Below are positions 11,061-21,789 of a stretch of DNA of 64,000 bases, piece after piece. The stretch is from Hermetia illucens (taxonomy: Eukaryota; Arthropoda; Insecta; Diptera; Stratiomyidae): the NCBI RefSeq assembly GCF_905115235.1, contig NC_051854.1, forward strand, positions 29,233,590-29,297,589. Direction: 5' to 3'. The first letter of the stretch is position 1. Every line of letters begins with the position of its first letter. The position numbers were made by a program, and so were the translations under genes. The notes under the pieces are model-generated. The model ran no database searches. It was not told the DNA's origin and saw only the letters and a list, made by a program, of their open reading frames with translations.

Positions 11061-11859
11061 TGGGATCCGGAAAATTTGTACTATTTAGCCGAAAGTATGA
11101 ATAATCGATGTAAGAATTATCAGGATTACACTGTATTAGCAAAACAGCAATTCCGGCTAATTAACCCCACTTTCCTCGCAATTGCGTTGATATCCAACAT
11201 TCCAGCTTTGATTGACCTATTTGAAAACTATATCTATATCTACTATCATTGCATATTTTTCCTACCTATGGATTCTCAGGAACAAACTCAAATTATTGAT
11301 TGTATGCTACTATATTGAAGTGTTTAAAGCAGATTGTAAACGGTGATACTCTACATAATTTTCTCCCTCTTGGACACCACCTTAGCGTTGTGGCGGAGTT
11401 TGTAGTAGTTTACTACTACACTAAGGTTTCTCCTCCAGAAAATGGGAGGAAAAGGCTCAGCAGAAGAAAACTTTAGCCGCAAAGGAGAGGGGGCTACAGG
11501 CTTGCCTTCCGGAAAATTCTTTTCTGCATCTATCAGGAAAACTGGAAGAAAGGGGAGCTGATGATTTGGACACAACTGGTCTAACATCGATATATGGAAA
11601 CAGATTCATGCAGCCCGGACACCATGAACCTAGGACGGCTCTTAGCCCACAACACACTGGCACTAGAAAAGCTGCGAAATTTCTTGTGATTGATTAGATC
11701 CACACTGGATGCAGCATATTCTTTAGTTAGTAGCAGCTTTCGCATTAGACTACACTCATGTCTACACATATAATGATTAGTTAAATAAGTCTGCAGTAAG
11801 GCCAAAGCTTCTTCCTAACTCCTGGCAAGAAGGCTGATAAAGTTGATTGTCCTTATATA

Positions 11860-14790
11860 TTTCTAGTATAAGAGCTATGGATTCGTTTTAGCAAAATCTG
11901 CGGTATTAGATAAATAAAGGCGAATGTGAGGTATCCTTGAGATGGAGAGCCTGCATTCTAATGTCAAAATTGTTAGAGATAACCATGCTGAGACAACCCT
12001 GTTCCCAGGACTTACTTGCAGTCAACTTACAATACTAGGGTAATGACAAGGGAAGAAACGTCGTGGTTGCCTCTGCTTACTTACCCTATGATTCTTTGTG
12101 TCCTCCGTCGACACAAGAACTAACGGATCTGGTAGCGTATGCAGAATCAAGTGGTCTTGAACTCTTAATAGGTTGTGATGCGAAAGCTCAGCACATTTGT
12201 TGGGGAAGTAGCAAATGCTATCCTAGAAGAGAGAAGCTGTTCGATTTTATCTCTTCAACTGGTGTGCTAACCGCGAACGCAAGGTGCACCCCAACATTCA
12301 CCGGGTCAAGAAGAAGTCAAGTAATTGACCTAACAATCTGCATTACAAAATTGTTAGAGTTAATTAGAGACTAGCGAGTGCTAGATGAAGTCTCACTCTC
12401 AGATCTCCGTTACTTAGAATTTAGTATGGCTATTGCAGACGAACAGTCTATAATACAAAGGCGGAATCCTAGGAAAACAGATTGGACAAAGTCCAATGAA
12501 TTCTTGGCAACAAAGTGCAGCTCCCTAGGCTAATAAGGACTCCTTTGGCGCTAGAAGATCAATTGGAAATTCTAAATTGAACACTCTTAGAGTGCTTTGA
12601 AGATCCTTGTCCTATTTCCCGAAACCAAAGCAATAAATCGGTTCCATAGTGGAACCGAGACCTGCAAAGACTCAGGAAATTTACCAGACGACTTCTGAAT
12701 CGCCCTTGTAAAAGCAATAAGAATGAAGACTGGTTAAACATCCGAAACTCACAACCGGATGGAACTTTCACGAACTCCAGAGTTTAGTCTATACAGACTC
12801 TCTTGTGTACTTGACACCATCCGCGAGAACAAGTGACAGAAGTGGGAAGGAGAGAATTGGCGGTTTCTGGAAACTCTTCAACACGAAAGTGTTGCAAGAG
12901 GAATTCAAACACTGTAGGAGCGGTTGTTACCAATGAAAAGATGAGAGCGGCTATAACATTTCAAAGCACCTGGTATGGAAGGCATCTATCTAACGAGGCT
13001 AAATGAGGGCATTGAGCTCTTAGAGCAGCTTCTAAGAAATATTTTTCGAGGATGTCTTGCTCTGGGCTGCGTGCTTCTCTCTTGGCAGAAGATTAAGATA
13101 TTCTTCATACTTAAACCTGGGAAAGATGACTATTCAAATCCAAAGAACTTCAGACAAATCAGTTTAACATCATTTTCGCTGAAATGTCTGTAGAGACTGG
13201 TTGAGCGTCACATTTGTAAGAAAGCGCTAAAGTCGCAAACACTAAATGAAAACCAACACGTTTACCAGTATGGAAAGACCTACGAGTCTGTTCTTCACCA
13301 TTTAGTTTCAACGATAAAGGACGCCACTCTGAAAGGCGATTAGGCGATGGGAGTGCTCGTGGACATTGAGGGGGCGTTTGACTGTGTGCCTGCCCAGAAG
13401 CTCTGTGATGCCGCCAGAGAGCATAGTTTTTTACGGAACTTTAATTGAGTGAATCTATGCTATGTTACCGCAAAGATTGCTGTATGCTGAAGTAGGTGTT
13501 GAAGGTGGGAAGCGGCGAAAGGCTGCCTCGAAGGCGATGTGAGATTGCCGTTTCTGTGGAGTATGTTGCTGAATTCACTACTATGCGAACTGCAAAATCT
13601 GCCAATACGCGTTCAATCTTATGCGAATGACGTGACTGTGCTGGTTGTTGGTCGAGATCTCGGAACGATGTGTGGAAATACACCGCCGTTGATTTGATTG
13701 ACTGTTGGTGCCTCAGGCCTGGACATTCAGTAAATCCAATAAAACCTCAATGGTATTATTTACAAAAAGGAGGAAACTGAATGGTCTTTGACCGATGTTC
13801 GCCTATGCATCCGTAGTGGCGTGGGTTAAGGTTAAAGAATTTTCGCTGTAAACTAGCTTCACTGCAAATAACTATGTGTCTGGGCATTACCGTTGCCCTG
13901 AACGTGATATCCGACGCAGCTCTAAATGCATTCTCAATTTGCAATCCTTGAAGCTCATAGACTAATTCGATTAGATATCTGGCGAAACAATATACGGGGG
14001 CGCAAAGCATTGGAAGAGTTACTGGAAGAATTGAATGCAGTTTTCGCAATGCCTTCAGATTCTTGAATTCATCCATCTCTTTGGTAGATAGGAATTTATC
14101 TAACGTCTTTTACACCGATATCTAAAAAACAGAACAGGGTTCTCGAGCAGCATTCTACCTCTTTTCCTAGAACGGCAACTTGGGTGATTGATGAGCGGTT
14201 GAAAGGCAGGCGAGTCGCAACCTGAAACGATAGTCAAGCTGTATTGAGGGCGTTGAACAGTCCTTTGGTCACTTCGAAATTCGTTCAGCAATGTAGAAAC
14301 CATTTGAACTCTGTTTCTAGATTCAATACGGTTTAAATTCTTTAGGTAGCCGGTCATAGTGATGTAGAAGGAAATGAAAGCAAAAGAGGGTTCAATTTCC
14401 CCCCATGCCCGCACCGGAACCAACAATTCCAGTGTCAGTAGTATTTCCCATACTGTTATCAAAAACTGGGAACGAGCTTCCATAATGGCAGGTGGCAGAG
14501 CCTTAATGCTGCTAAATACACTTAATTTTTCCTGCCAGAACCAAACAAACATAGTGCAAAGTTTATTCTGTCGAAAAGCAGGAAGACTTGTAGAAACATT
14601 GTAGGCATTCTGAATGGTCATAATTTACTAGCTGAGCAGATGTTCAAGATGATACGTGTCCATCCAGTAATGAGGAAGCGGGATCCACGGAATATTTTCT
14701 ATGTGAGTGTCCCGCCAATGTACGCATCAAACATCAGATTTTTGGTGCTTATTTGCTCATATACTGCAGCGGATGGCATTACATCCACTA
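11860..14790 (+). mobile_element. Loa-clade LINE copy with RNase H tail
   Basis: ORF2 text in order: endonuclease at 12063-12374 (VVASAYLPYDSLCPPSTQEL, ELLIGCDAKAQHICWGSS and a VIDLTIC end), reverse transcriptase start at 12960-13190 (GIYLTRLNEGIELLEQLLRN, FFILKPGKDDYSNPKNFRQI), the GVLVDIEGAFDCVPAQKL box near 13350-13400, a YANDVTVLV box near 13620 (decayed YADD), an RNase H stretch near 14220-14370 (DSQAVLRALNSPLVTSKFVQ) and the C-terminal region near 14520-14780 (KTCRNIVGILNGHNLLAEQM). The presence of RNase H favours Loa or a related clade. Broken by frameshifts and stops throughout. Sequence at 11345-11860 could be its ORF1 but carries no motif I recognise. Confidence 0.68.
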
Positions 14791-15147
14791 ATGAAAATCC
14801 TGCGTTACATAATAATAATAATCGTTGGCGCAACAATCCATATTGGATCTAGGCCTTGAAGTGTGTTAGAGCACTTCATTCAAGACCGTAACGGTACACT
14901 ACAGTAGACTGTAGGAGGCAATGTGGTCAGCATTGCGCTCGCCCGAGATTATTACCCTGGTTTGACTCAGGTACTCATTCACAGCTGAGTCGACTGGTAT
15001 CCGACGTCAAATCACGATACAAATTCCACTGTCACCAGTGAGATTTGAACCGTGACCTTCCGCACGACAGCCTTGTGCTCTAACCACTCAGCTATCCGGA
15101 CACTATGCGTTACATAATCCCGTATTATGTAACGCAGGATTTTCGTT
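14790..15147. repeat. 24-bp palindrome split by SINE copy A
   Basis: Left arm 14790-14813 and right arm 15124-15147 are complementary at 23 of 24 positions. Without the SINE and one target copy they would be separated only by CCCGT, so the SINE landed at the loop of a near-perfect hairpin. The host sequence of this palindrome is the end of the Loa copy or an unknown element. Confidence 0.75.
14814..15105 (-). mobile_element. tRNA-derived SINE, copy A, full length
   Basis: On the minus strand the element starts at 15105 with a tRNA-like head: GTCCGGATAGCTGAGTGG (A box) and GGTTCAAATC (B box), followed by a body and a tail with the hairpin ATCCA-ATA-TGGAT (14836-14848), TGTTGCGCC and an (ATT)n run. 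It is flanked by a perfect 13-bp direct repeat, TGCGTTACATAAT, at 14801-14813 and 15106-15118, which is the mark of retroposition. Length 292 bp. Transcription would be by RNA polymerase III from the internal boxes. Confidence 0.88.
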
Positions 15148-17765
15148 CGATTCCGGAAATATCGAGTCGTATGTTAAGATCAAGAGATGGAGTTGTCTAA
15201 ATCATCTTGCATTGCCAGCTTTTGATTTTGGTATGTATCTTTCTTCAATAATTTATGTTTTATCTAACTTACTTTATAATAACTTTAAATACAAATTTAA
15301 TTATTTGTTATTCCTTAACATACGTGTCACGTCACATTATTCTCTATTTGGAACTTTAACTTAATGTCAACTTAATGCTGGTGCGGATGCAGACTAAGCC
15401 TGTTAATGCTTCTAGTAATGTCGAGTTCGGTACAGCCATAAGTAGAAATAACACTATCATGATAGACAAATTGGTTGAAATAAGCAAATATCGTCAGCGT
15501 AAGCAAGATATTTGAGGAAAAAGTCATGTCATGAGAGCCCTACATGCTCTTCGGTCACGACAACGAAAAGGAAACTGCCGATAACCTGGAGGAACAGACT
15601 GAAAACTACGTGCGATATGTTACCTTGATGCAACGTATAAAATTGTGCGCCGTTATATATCGCTCTGCCCGTCACAATGTATGCAGAGACCATCGCTTAT
15701 GTCTTTACCGGTTCATCGAATGACCTGCAACCATCTGCAAGTTCCTACGTGATACAAAAGGTATTCTCACACGGTAGAAAGGTTAAAAAAGCGGATGGTG
15801 TTGGATTTGAACGACTGAATTGGTTAGTCACCTTTAGAAGACATCTCCTTACGCTAACCCTAACAGCAATTTGATGGGCCTGATCAGATGGACATTGCTG
15901 GTCATTTGAAACACAATTAATTTTATGCCCGGCTCTATATTCGAATTATGTGCTGCTAATGGCCAAGCGGTGGAATCTGCTGAAAGCCGTCCCTCACAAC
16001 TGTGAACCCAACGCATTCAAATTACACATGATGATCTCAATCTCTCTGCTGGTCCGCATTAGGTTGGTAATAGAAAACCTTTTGAATGAGGAATCGCATA
16101 GGATTTCACAAATCCAACATCCCACCCAATTAGCGATGCAATAAATCTAACAGTTTCCGACTAAACTGCCAAGTAACACATAGAATGACCGTAAATCGGG
16201 CTCAATAGGATTTTTTTAATGCAAAATTATAAGGACAGTGTTTATGAGAACAGAAAGTATAGAACCCAAATCTACCTAAAACGAAAATTAAATATATGTC
16301 TCTTTTATACTGATTCGATTTTTTCATTCCCTCGCTTAAATAAATGAAGATATCAGACTTCAGAACATGACTCCAAAATAAATAAATTCCAACTGTGAAA
16401 TTAAGTGTATCATTCAACTTTTAGGTCTGGAAGCGGATAAGGAATAGTATTAGCATACTCTCCTCTAATTTGAATGTATAATGTTATCAGTTGGAAATTG
16501 TTTTAAAGGTAAATATTTATACATCTAAATATAGCCAGTGCCGTGCGTCTACTTTCGAATGACTTGCTAATAATATTGTAAAAGAAATGTTAATTGGAAT
16601 TCGTAATAGGAAGCGGCCGTCGTAATTCAAAATTTCTCTCTTAACGATCTACTGACGTGCATGCAACATACGCTCCAATCTGTGCGCTTCATTATTCGTC
16701 AATTTGGTTCTATAATTAGGTCTCTTCTAATCGGATTAACGCTTGAGCGGCAGCAAGTGGGTGCAAATTTTTCAGCGCGTTTGGATGCTTTGAGATCACA
16801 AAACCACTGATTAGCATTCAATGCCTTCGTTTAATCTCTGGAGCAGTGAATTGACCCAGATTGACCGAAAGAGCACTATGTCACCCACTATCTTGGAAAA
16901 ATTAAGCTTACACACTTGGAATACTTCACTTTGAAAGATTCTGAATGAAATCAAGAAGCTACAAATTTTTAACAAATTTCGGCGGAACGAGAACTTTTTA
17001 CTAAAATACCCACTCGATTCCTCTGATTTTTTGGATGAGATCCAACAAATGACTAGGCTATTAGCTGGACTGAATCCCCTTGGATTTGTAAGTGATGAAA
17101 GGCGATGAAACAGACACTGGGCAGCAATGCGTGAACTATGCATTGGATGTTTAGTGTCTGGAACTTCAGTCCCTCAAATGTGAAAATAGCACAGGGAGAA
17201 TCTTCACGACCTAGTCGAGTGATACCTAACAAACGAACACCATAATAAGACTCAAAATAGTAACAACTCAGAACGCAACTTACGTATTCACCGACCGCAA
17301 ACTCCGAGCACTGTGAATTGGACGTTCCGCTTTCTCGGCTTTTATCGAATGTTTCTATTGGATTTTGACATTCGGCTCACACATCAGCTGAGCGATTATT
17401 GTATAGAAACGGTAACACTTGGCTTACTGTTTTTAGGTAATCAAATTGGAAGGAAACGGAAGAGGACGTGTCCGGGCGACAATTTGAAGTCGATACTAAT
17501 AAAATAAATTTGAGGATTAGAAATAATGATAAAATTCGATTAAATTGAAAAGTAATTAGAGTAGAGGAAATGTGTAGTCAAATAGAGAGGGGATCTTATA
17601 TTTTATGGTTCTTCGGCTTTTGTCAAACAAAAAAACGGAAGCAACAATAGAGGAGTTCCAGTTTATGTCGATGTGGTTACAGAGTACTTCAACAATGGTT
17701 TTTAATTGATAGATACATATACAGTAACTCTCAAAACCAATCACCCTTTCGCCGAGTATAGAATT
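15148..17765. other. Long unassigned stretch
   Basis: No motif that I can name. Short open frames at 15677-15874, 15950-16144 and 16811-17143 (minus) show no family signature and have the base composition of the surroundings. The minus frame ending near 16811 reads LLQRLNEGIEC, faintly like a Loa box, but nothing around it supports that. Confidence 0.35.
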
Positions 17766-20153
17766 TTATCTGCATTGTATGTCTTCGTCTTTTTCTTCAG
17801 CTTTTGCCCGGCCACAAGCGGGGTCGACTCGTCGTGATCGGTTTCGCCATTTGGCTCTATCGGATGCCTGATCTGGGTGCAATTTCGAGGCTTTCAAATC
17901 CCCATCCAGCGTATCAAGCCCCCGTTGTTTCAGCCTGTCTTTTGGTCGTTTACCATCGACTTCGATGTTCAGACCAATCTTGGCAAGTGAATTCCCGTTA
18001 GTACTAATTACCATCGAAGACATCTCTCTCGCAATTTTTCCACAATCGGTGCAACCCCATAACGATCGCGGATATCCTCATCTCGGATGTGATCAAAACG
18101 TGCCACGCCACTAGTGCAACGCAACATCTTCGTCTGCATTACCGCAAGAAGCCGTTCATTGTCTTTTACGCTTGGTCAACACTCAGAAACATAAAGCGAC
18201 AGGACGGACGCATTGCGGTAAATTTTAGATTTGAGAACGTCACTTCATCCAGGTTGCGTTAATGCGTGAAGCATTTCATAACGCAGTTCTCCATTGGCTG
18301 ATAGCGTTGACCCGAGCTATTGAAATCGCTCAGTTCTGGGCAGATTACTTCCGCTGACAGTGATTGTGCCTGTTTCGTGGGGATCGGCCGTCCAAAAATT
18401 CACTTTTGTTTAGATTTAATCTGAGGTCGTGTTGCATGAGGCGATTATTCCATTTTTGAACAAGTTGCTCGAGATCATTTTTGCTATCAGATGCTAGGAA
18501 AACATCATCTGCATAAAACAGTGTATAGGGCGCTGGACGTTGGATATCCCGTGTGACGGTGCCCATAACAAGAACAAAAAGGAGTGGTGAAAGGGCGCTT
18601 CCTTGATGAACTCCAACAGAGACACGAAGCCGTTTTAATACATCCGCCATGCTTCGAAGTTTACTTTTCGGATCGTGGTAGAACAATTGAACCCAGCGCA
18701 CGAGTTCTTTTGGCACTAAGGGTTGTCATAAAGCATACCAGATGAGTTCGTGTGGCACACGGTCAAACGCTTTCTCTAGATCCAGAAATGCAATGTAAAA
18801 ACGGCGATGCTTCTCACGATGTTTCTCGATGAGTAACGGCGCAGCGTGTATTGCGTCAGTAGTTCCGCAGTTTTTGACAAATCCGGCTTGATTTACGGTT
18901 ATTTCAACGATTTCGCGAATACGGTTGTCAAGAATGCGTTCAAAAATTTTCATGGTATGGGAAAGTAACCGGATCGGACGGTAACTTGAACATTCTACTA
19001 GACCACCTTTCTTTTCCCTTATTGGAACAGTGGTACTTTCTTGCCAGTCAAATGGTGTTTTTCCTTCCAGAATAACCCGATTAAAGAATTCACTGAGCCA
19101 CAGTGTTGAGTCCCAGCTCTTCGCTTTCCAGAGCTCAGATGTGATGTCGTCAGGTCCTGTGGTTTTCCCCGATTTCATTCGTTTTATTGCCTCCTCAACT
19201 TCAGTTGCGCTGACAGTGAAGCCCATGGTGTTTTACGTAGGCACCTGTCGCGAGACTTAATCCTACGGTCCTCTTAATACACGGATTGATTTTGTGACCA
19301 CAATCAGAGCCCCGCTGAGACAAGCAACAACGGTACCAGTCTATACCAAGTGCATGGCTTAGCATTCATACTGGTGGATGCAAGAATTACCTAAATTTCT
19401 ACCGAACTATGGAGTACGCCACCCGTGTTGATACGCAACACCACGTCGAGACCCGAAGGTCTCTTCTCGCTTGAGCATAACCACAACCACCATGAAACTA
19501 ACACTAGGGGGGCCAACCGCAAATAACCGAGCTGTACTCATTTACAACGGGAGTTCACCCGAAGTATGAGAGTCCAGGGGCTATCCCGGTTCCCATGGTA
19601 CCAGTATACCCCTGGTAAGGTTTCGTGACCAATTTGCCACTTTAGATGAGTCCCCGTGCAGACTCGGGTCTGATCGCCCTGATTGGGCCTTTGAAGCATT
19701 CGCCTCCTGAATCACGGTCGGCAAACCAAAGTGATTACAGCGTCTTCCGGTCCCACCACTATGGAGGTTCTCCTCGGCCACTTGGTTTTGGTTTGGCCGA
19801 TAGGGTTGCCGCCCCATCTTCCTCGCCGCCACCTCTGAGCACCAGTTGCGCTGACAGATGGAACTGGTCCAAATGTCGGCAATGATTGTGGAAGTGGAGA
19901 ATGAGCAAATTCTTCAGTTGAAATATGTTTGAAGTATTCTCGCCTTCTACTCGTTGCGGCTCGACGGTTGGTAAGCAAAGTGCCGCTCTTGTCATTAACG
20001 CGACAGAAGTGTTCGATATCCTGTGTACGTTCGTTACGGCTTCTAGCAAGTCGATAGAAATCTCTCTCGCCATCGCGAGTGTCCAGTTTATCGTAAACAT
20101 TTTTGTAATGGTCCGCTCGGATGACAGCGACTGCTGTCTTTGCAGACGATAAT
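17766..20153 (-). mobile_element. RTE-A LINE copy 2, best preserved, carrying a 626-bp insert
   Basis: Minus-strand text from linker to 3' end. At 20153-19860: YKNVYDKLDTRDGERDFYRL and PLPQSLPTFGPVPSVSAT. After an insert (19842-19217) the reverse transcriptase begins VEEAIKRMKSGKTTGPDDIT (19226-18726) with FLDLEKAFDRVPHELIWYAL. It continues at 18716-18345 with VSVGVHQGSALSPLLFVLVM and the catalytic box LFYADDVFLASD intact. The C-terminal end near 18023-17766 reads LAKIGLNIEVDGKRPKDRLK. A short deletion separates the two RT frames, and the thumb region (18340-18030) is frameshifted. The 5' half is missing; at 20153 it abuts copy 3 head to head. Confidence 0.8.
19217..19842 (-). mobile_element. 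626-bp insert in RTE-A copy 2, flanked by 15-bp direct repeats
   Basis: The LINE text is interrupted between VPSVSAT and EVEEAIKRM. The 15-bp string CTGTCAGCGCAACTG (minus strand) occurs exactly at both edges, 19843-19857 and 19202-19216, as a target duplication would. The insert has no long frame of known type and no clear tRNA boxes. A closely similar segment sits at the same LINE position in copy 4 (54707-55316). RTE-A copy 1 reads across the site without it near 9005. I do not recognise the family; it could be a nonautonomous retroposon or a displaced leader of the LINE. Confidence 0.65.
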
Positions 20154-20154
20154 A

Positions 20155-20815
20155 GATACCATAGGAGAAAGGGGTTTGTACTTATGAATACATGGTTCAC
20201 CAAACGATTGTCTCATTTTCCTACATTTTATAGTGGCAATAGTAAAACGCAAATCGACCATATTCTCATAAGTCGCCGACATTTTACCACTGTCACTGAT
20301 TGCAAAGCCGTTCCCTATGAGACTATCGCACCGCCATTGATTGCCTTTCTGCGAGTTAAGCCACCGATAAAACAGCGTGAGGAACGCACTGGCCCGCCGC
20401 GCATTAAATGGTGGCGATTTCGTGAGAAGAAAGAAGAAAAGATCTCACTTACGCCATTACCACCCATTACGAATGTGGAAGAAACGTGGAATCAAATAAA
20501 AGATACGATCCACAAAGCGGCCTCGGCAACCCGCGGGGTTATCAAACCAGATAAGCGGTACACCAACCGAGATACTTGGCTTTGAAATAACGATGTTGAA
20601 ATGAAGGTCCCTGAAAAGAAACGCCTCTAACACACGTTTCACGACAATAAACCGCTGGCCATTTGGCAAATTTATAAAAATACCCACCGTGAAGCAACGA
20701 AAGCGATCGCTGTCACCAGAGCGGGCATTACAAAAATCTTTACGATAAGAAAGACCGACCCCGCTAGTAAACGGGACAAAGGCTGAAGAAAAAGAAGAAG
20801 ATCAACTCATCAATG
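20155..20815 (+). mobile_element. RTE-A LINE copy 3, internally deleted
   Basis: Plus-strand frame 20121-20585 reads LSHFPTFYSGNSKTQIDHIL, ISRRHFTTVTDCKAVPYETI, TGPPRIKWWRFREKKEE and RYTNRDTWL, the end of the endonuclease and the linker. Near 20700-20760 it reaches KAIAVTRA and then jumps to the C-terminal DPASKRDKG and the AAG-rich 3' end. The reverse transcriptase is therefore deleted. It is arranged head to head with copy 2. Confidence 0.72.
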
Positions 20816-20889
20816 GCAGTAGAAACAGTACCTACACTTAACAGATCGACTCTCCCTGGAGCAACAGGGTCTTTCTCCACGCTAGTACA

Positions 20890-21390
20890 AGGAGTGTATT
20901 GTGACGAAAATCACTTTGAAAATTATGTGTGACGTCAATGTAAATCGTAGTAATGACAATTAGCCAGGACACCAAAATTGTATAACAGTATGGCGAATAT
21001 TTACGATAATTATCGTAATTGTTAACAGATGACTTTAATGTGGGGAGGAAGATCTTGTCGCAAAGTAGTTTTCTAAGAAAGTGTTTACATGCCTTTCTGG
21101 AATGTTCCACGAGGCATAAAAGGGCCGGAAATCCGCCCACAAAGTCAGTTTGGTTCCAGATTTAGAGCAGATCGCGTCGGTTATAAATACACTTCGTATT
21201 ATGCTAGTTAAAAAATTTTTGTATAGTTAATTATACAGTACGGTTGTATAATTTAGTGTTTATAATAAACGCTTATATTAAAGTTATAAAACGGGTTTTT
21301 GTTTAGTCCTGCGCAATCCAGTGATACGAGCCAACGCAAACCAAGTAATGTAACTAGTGACGAGCACGAATAGCTAAACACGGAACAATT
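20890..21390 (+). mobile_element. LTR-like fossil of a retroelement
   Basis: The stretch has the parts of an insect LTR in order: a TATA-like CATAAAAGG near 21114, an initiator-like TCAGTT near 21146, an AATAAA near 21262, and, just past its end, a string (TTGGTGACAGCG, near 21384) resembling a primer-binding site, repeated once about 45 bp later. No internal coding region of any length follows, because an R1-clade LINE begins at about 21790. Family undetermined; old and broken. The boundaries are estimates. Confidence 0.4.
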
Positions 21391-21789
21391 GGTGACAGCG
21401 ACGGGATTACGTAAAGGAAATCGTAACAATTGGTGACAGCGGTAGAAGTACGTAAAAGCAAATCCGTAACAGTATAAAAACCAGCAGTTAGGCAAGAGCA
21501 CGACATGGAGGGAAGTTCACTCTTACGCATCCAATCTCTCAATAAGCTTACCTATTGTTATTAGTTTAGATAGTATCGTTATCCTTCTATTCTTCAGAAA
21601 GTACGATTCAAAACCAGCAGCCAACAATGAAATAAGTATCTAAGAATCCAGTTCTTGGTGGGCGGTATGTTCAAGATACAGATTACCAACTCGGTATTCC
21701 ACAACGCTCAAATCATCAACCCAACTTTAACGGGTCTTTTACGATACGGGGAGTGACTTCCCTGAGGTGCTCCAGTACACAGTCCTGAC

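Noticed and set aside
12063-12374. Host nuclease gene
   Set aside because: The endonuclease text is part of a Loa LINE and is followed by its RT and RNase H in order.
14100-14621. 173-codon minus-strand open frame
   Set aside because: It is the antisense shadow of the Loa RNase H and C-terminal region, whose plus-strand text is recognisable.
14985-15105. tRNA gene on the minus strand
   Set aside because: The A and B boxes are present but the sequence is the head of a SINE with target duplications, repeated elsewhere, and does not fold as a sound tRNA.
20155-20815. Twin priming as the full explanation of the inverted RTE-A pair
   Set aside because: The plus-strand part has its own 3' end, which a simple twin-primed 5' segment would lack. 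Kept as a possibility only.
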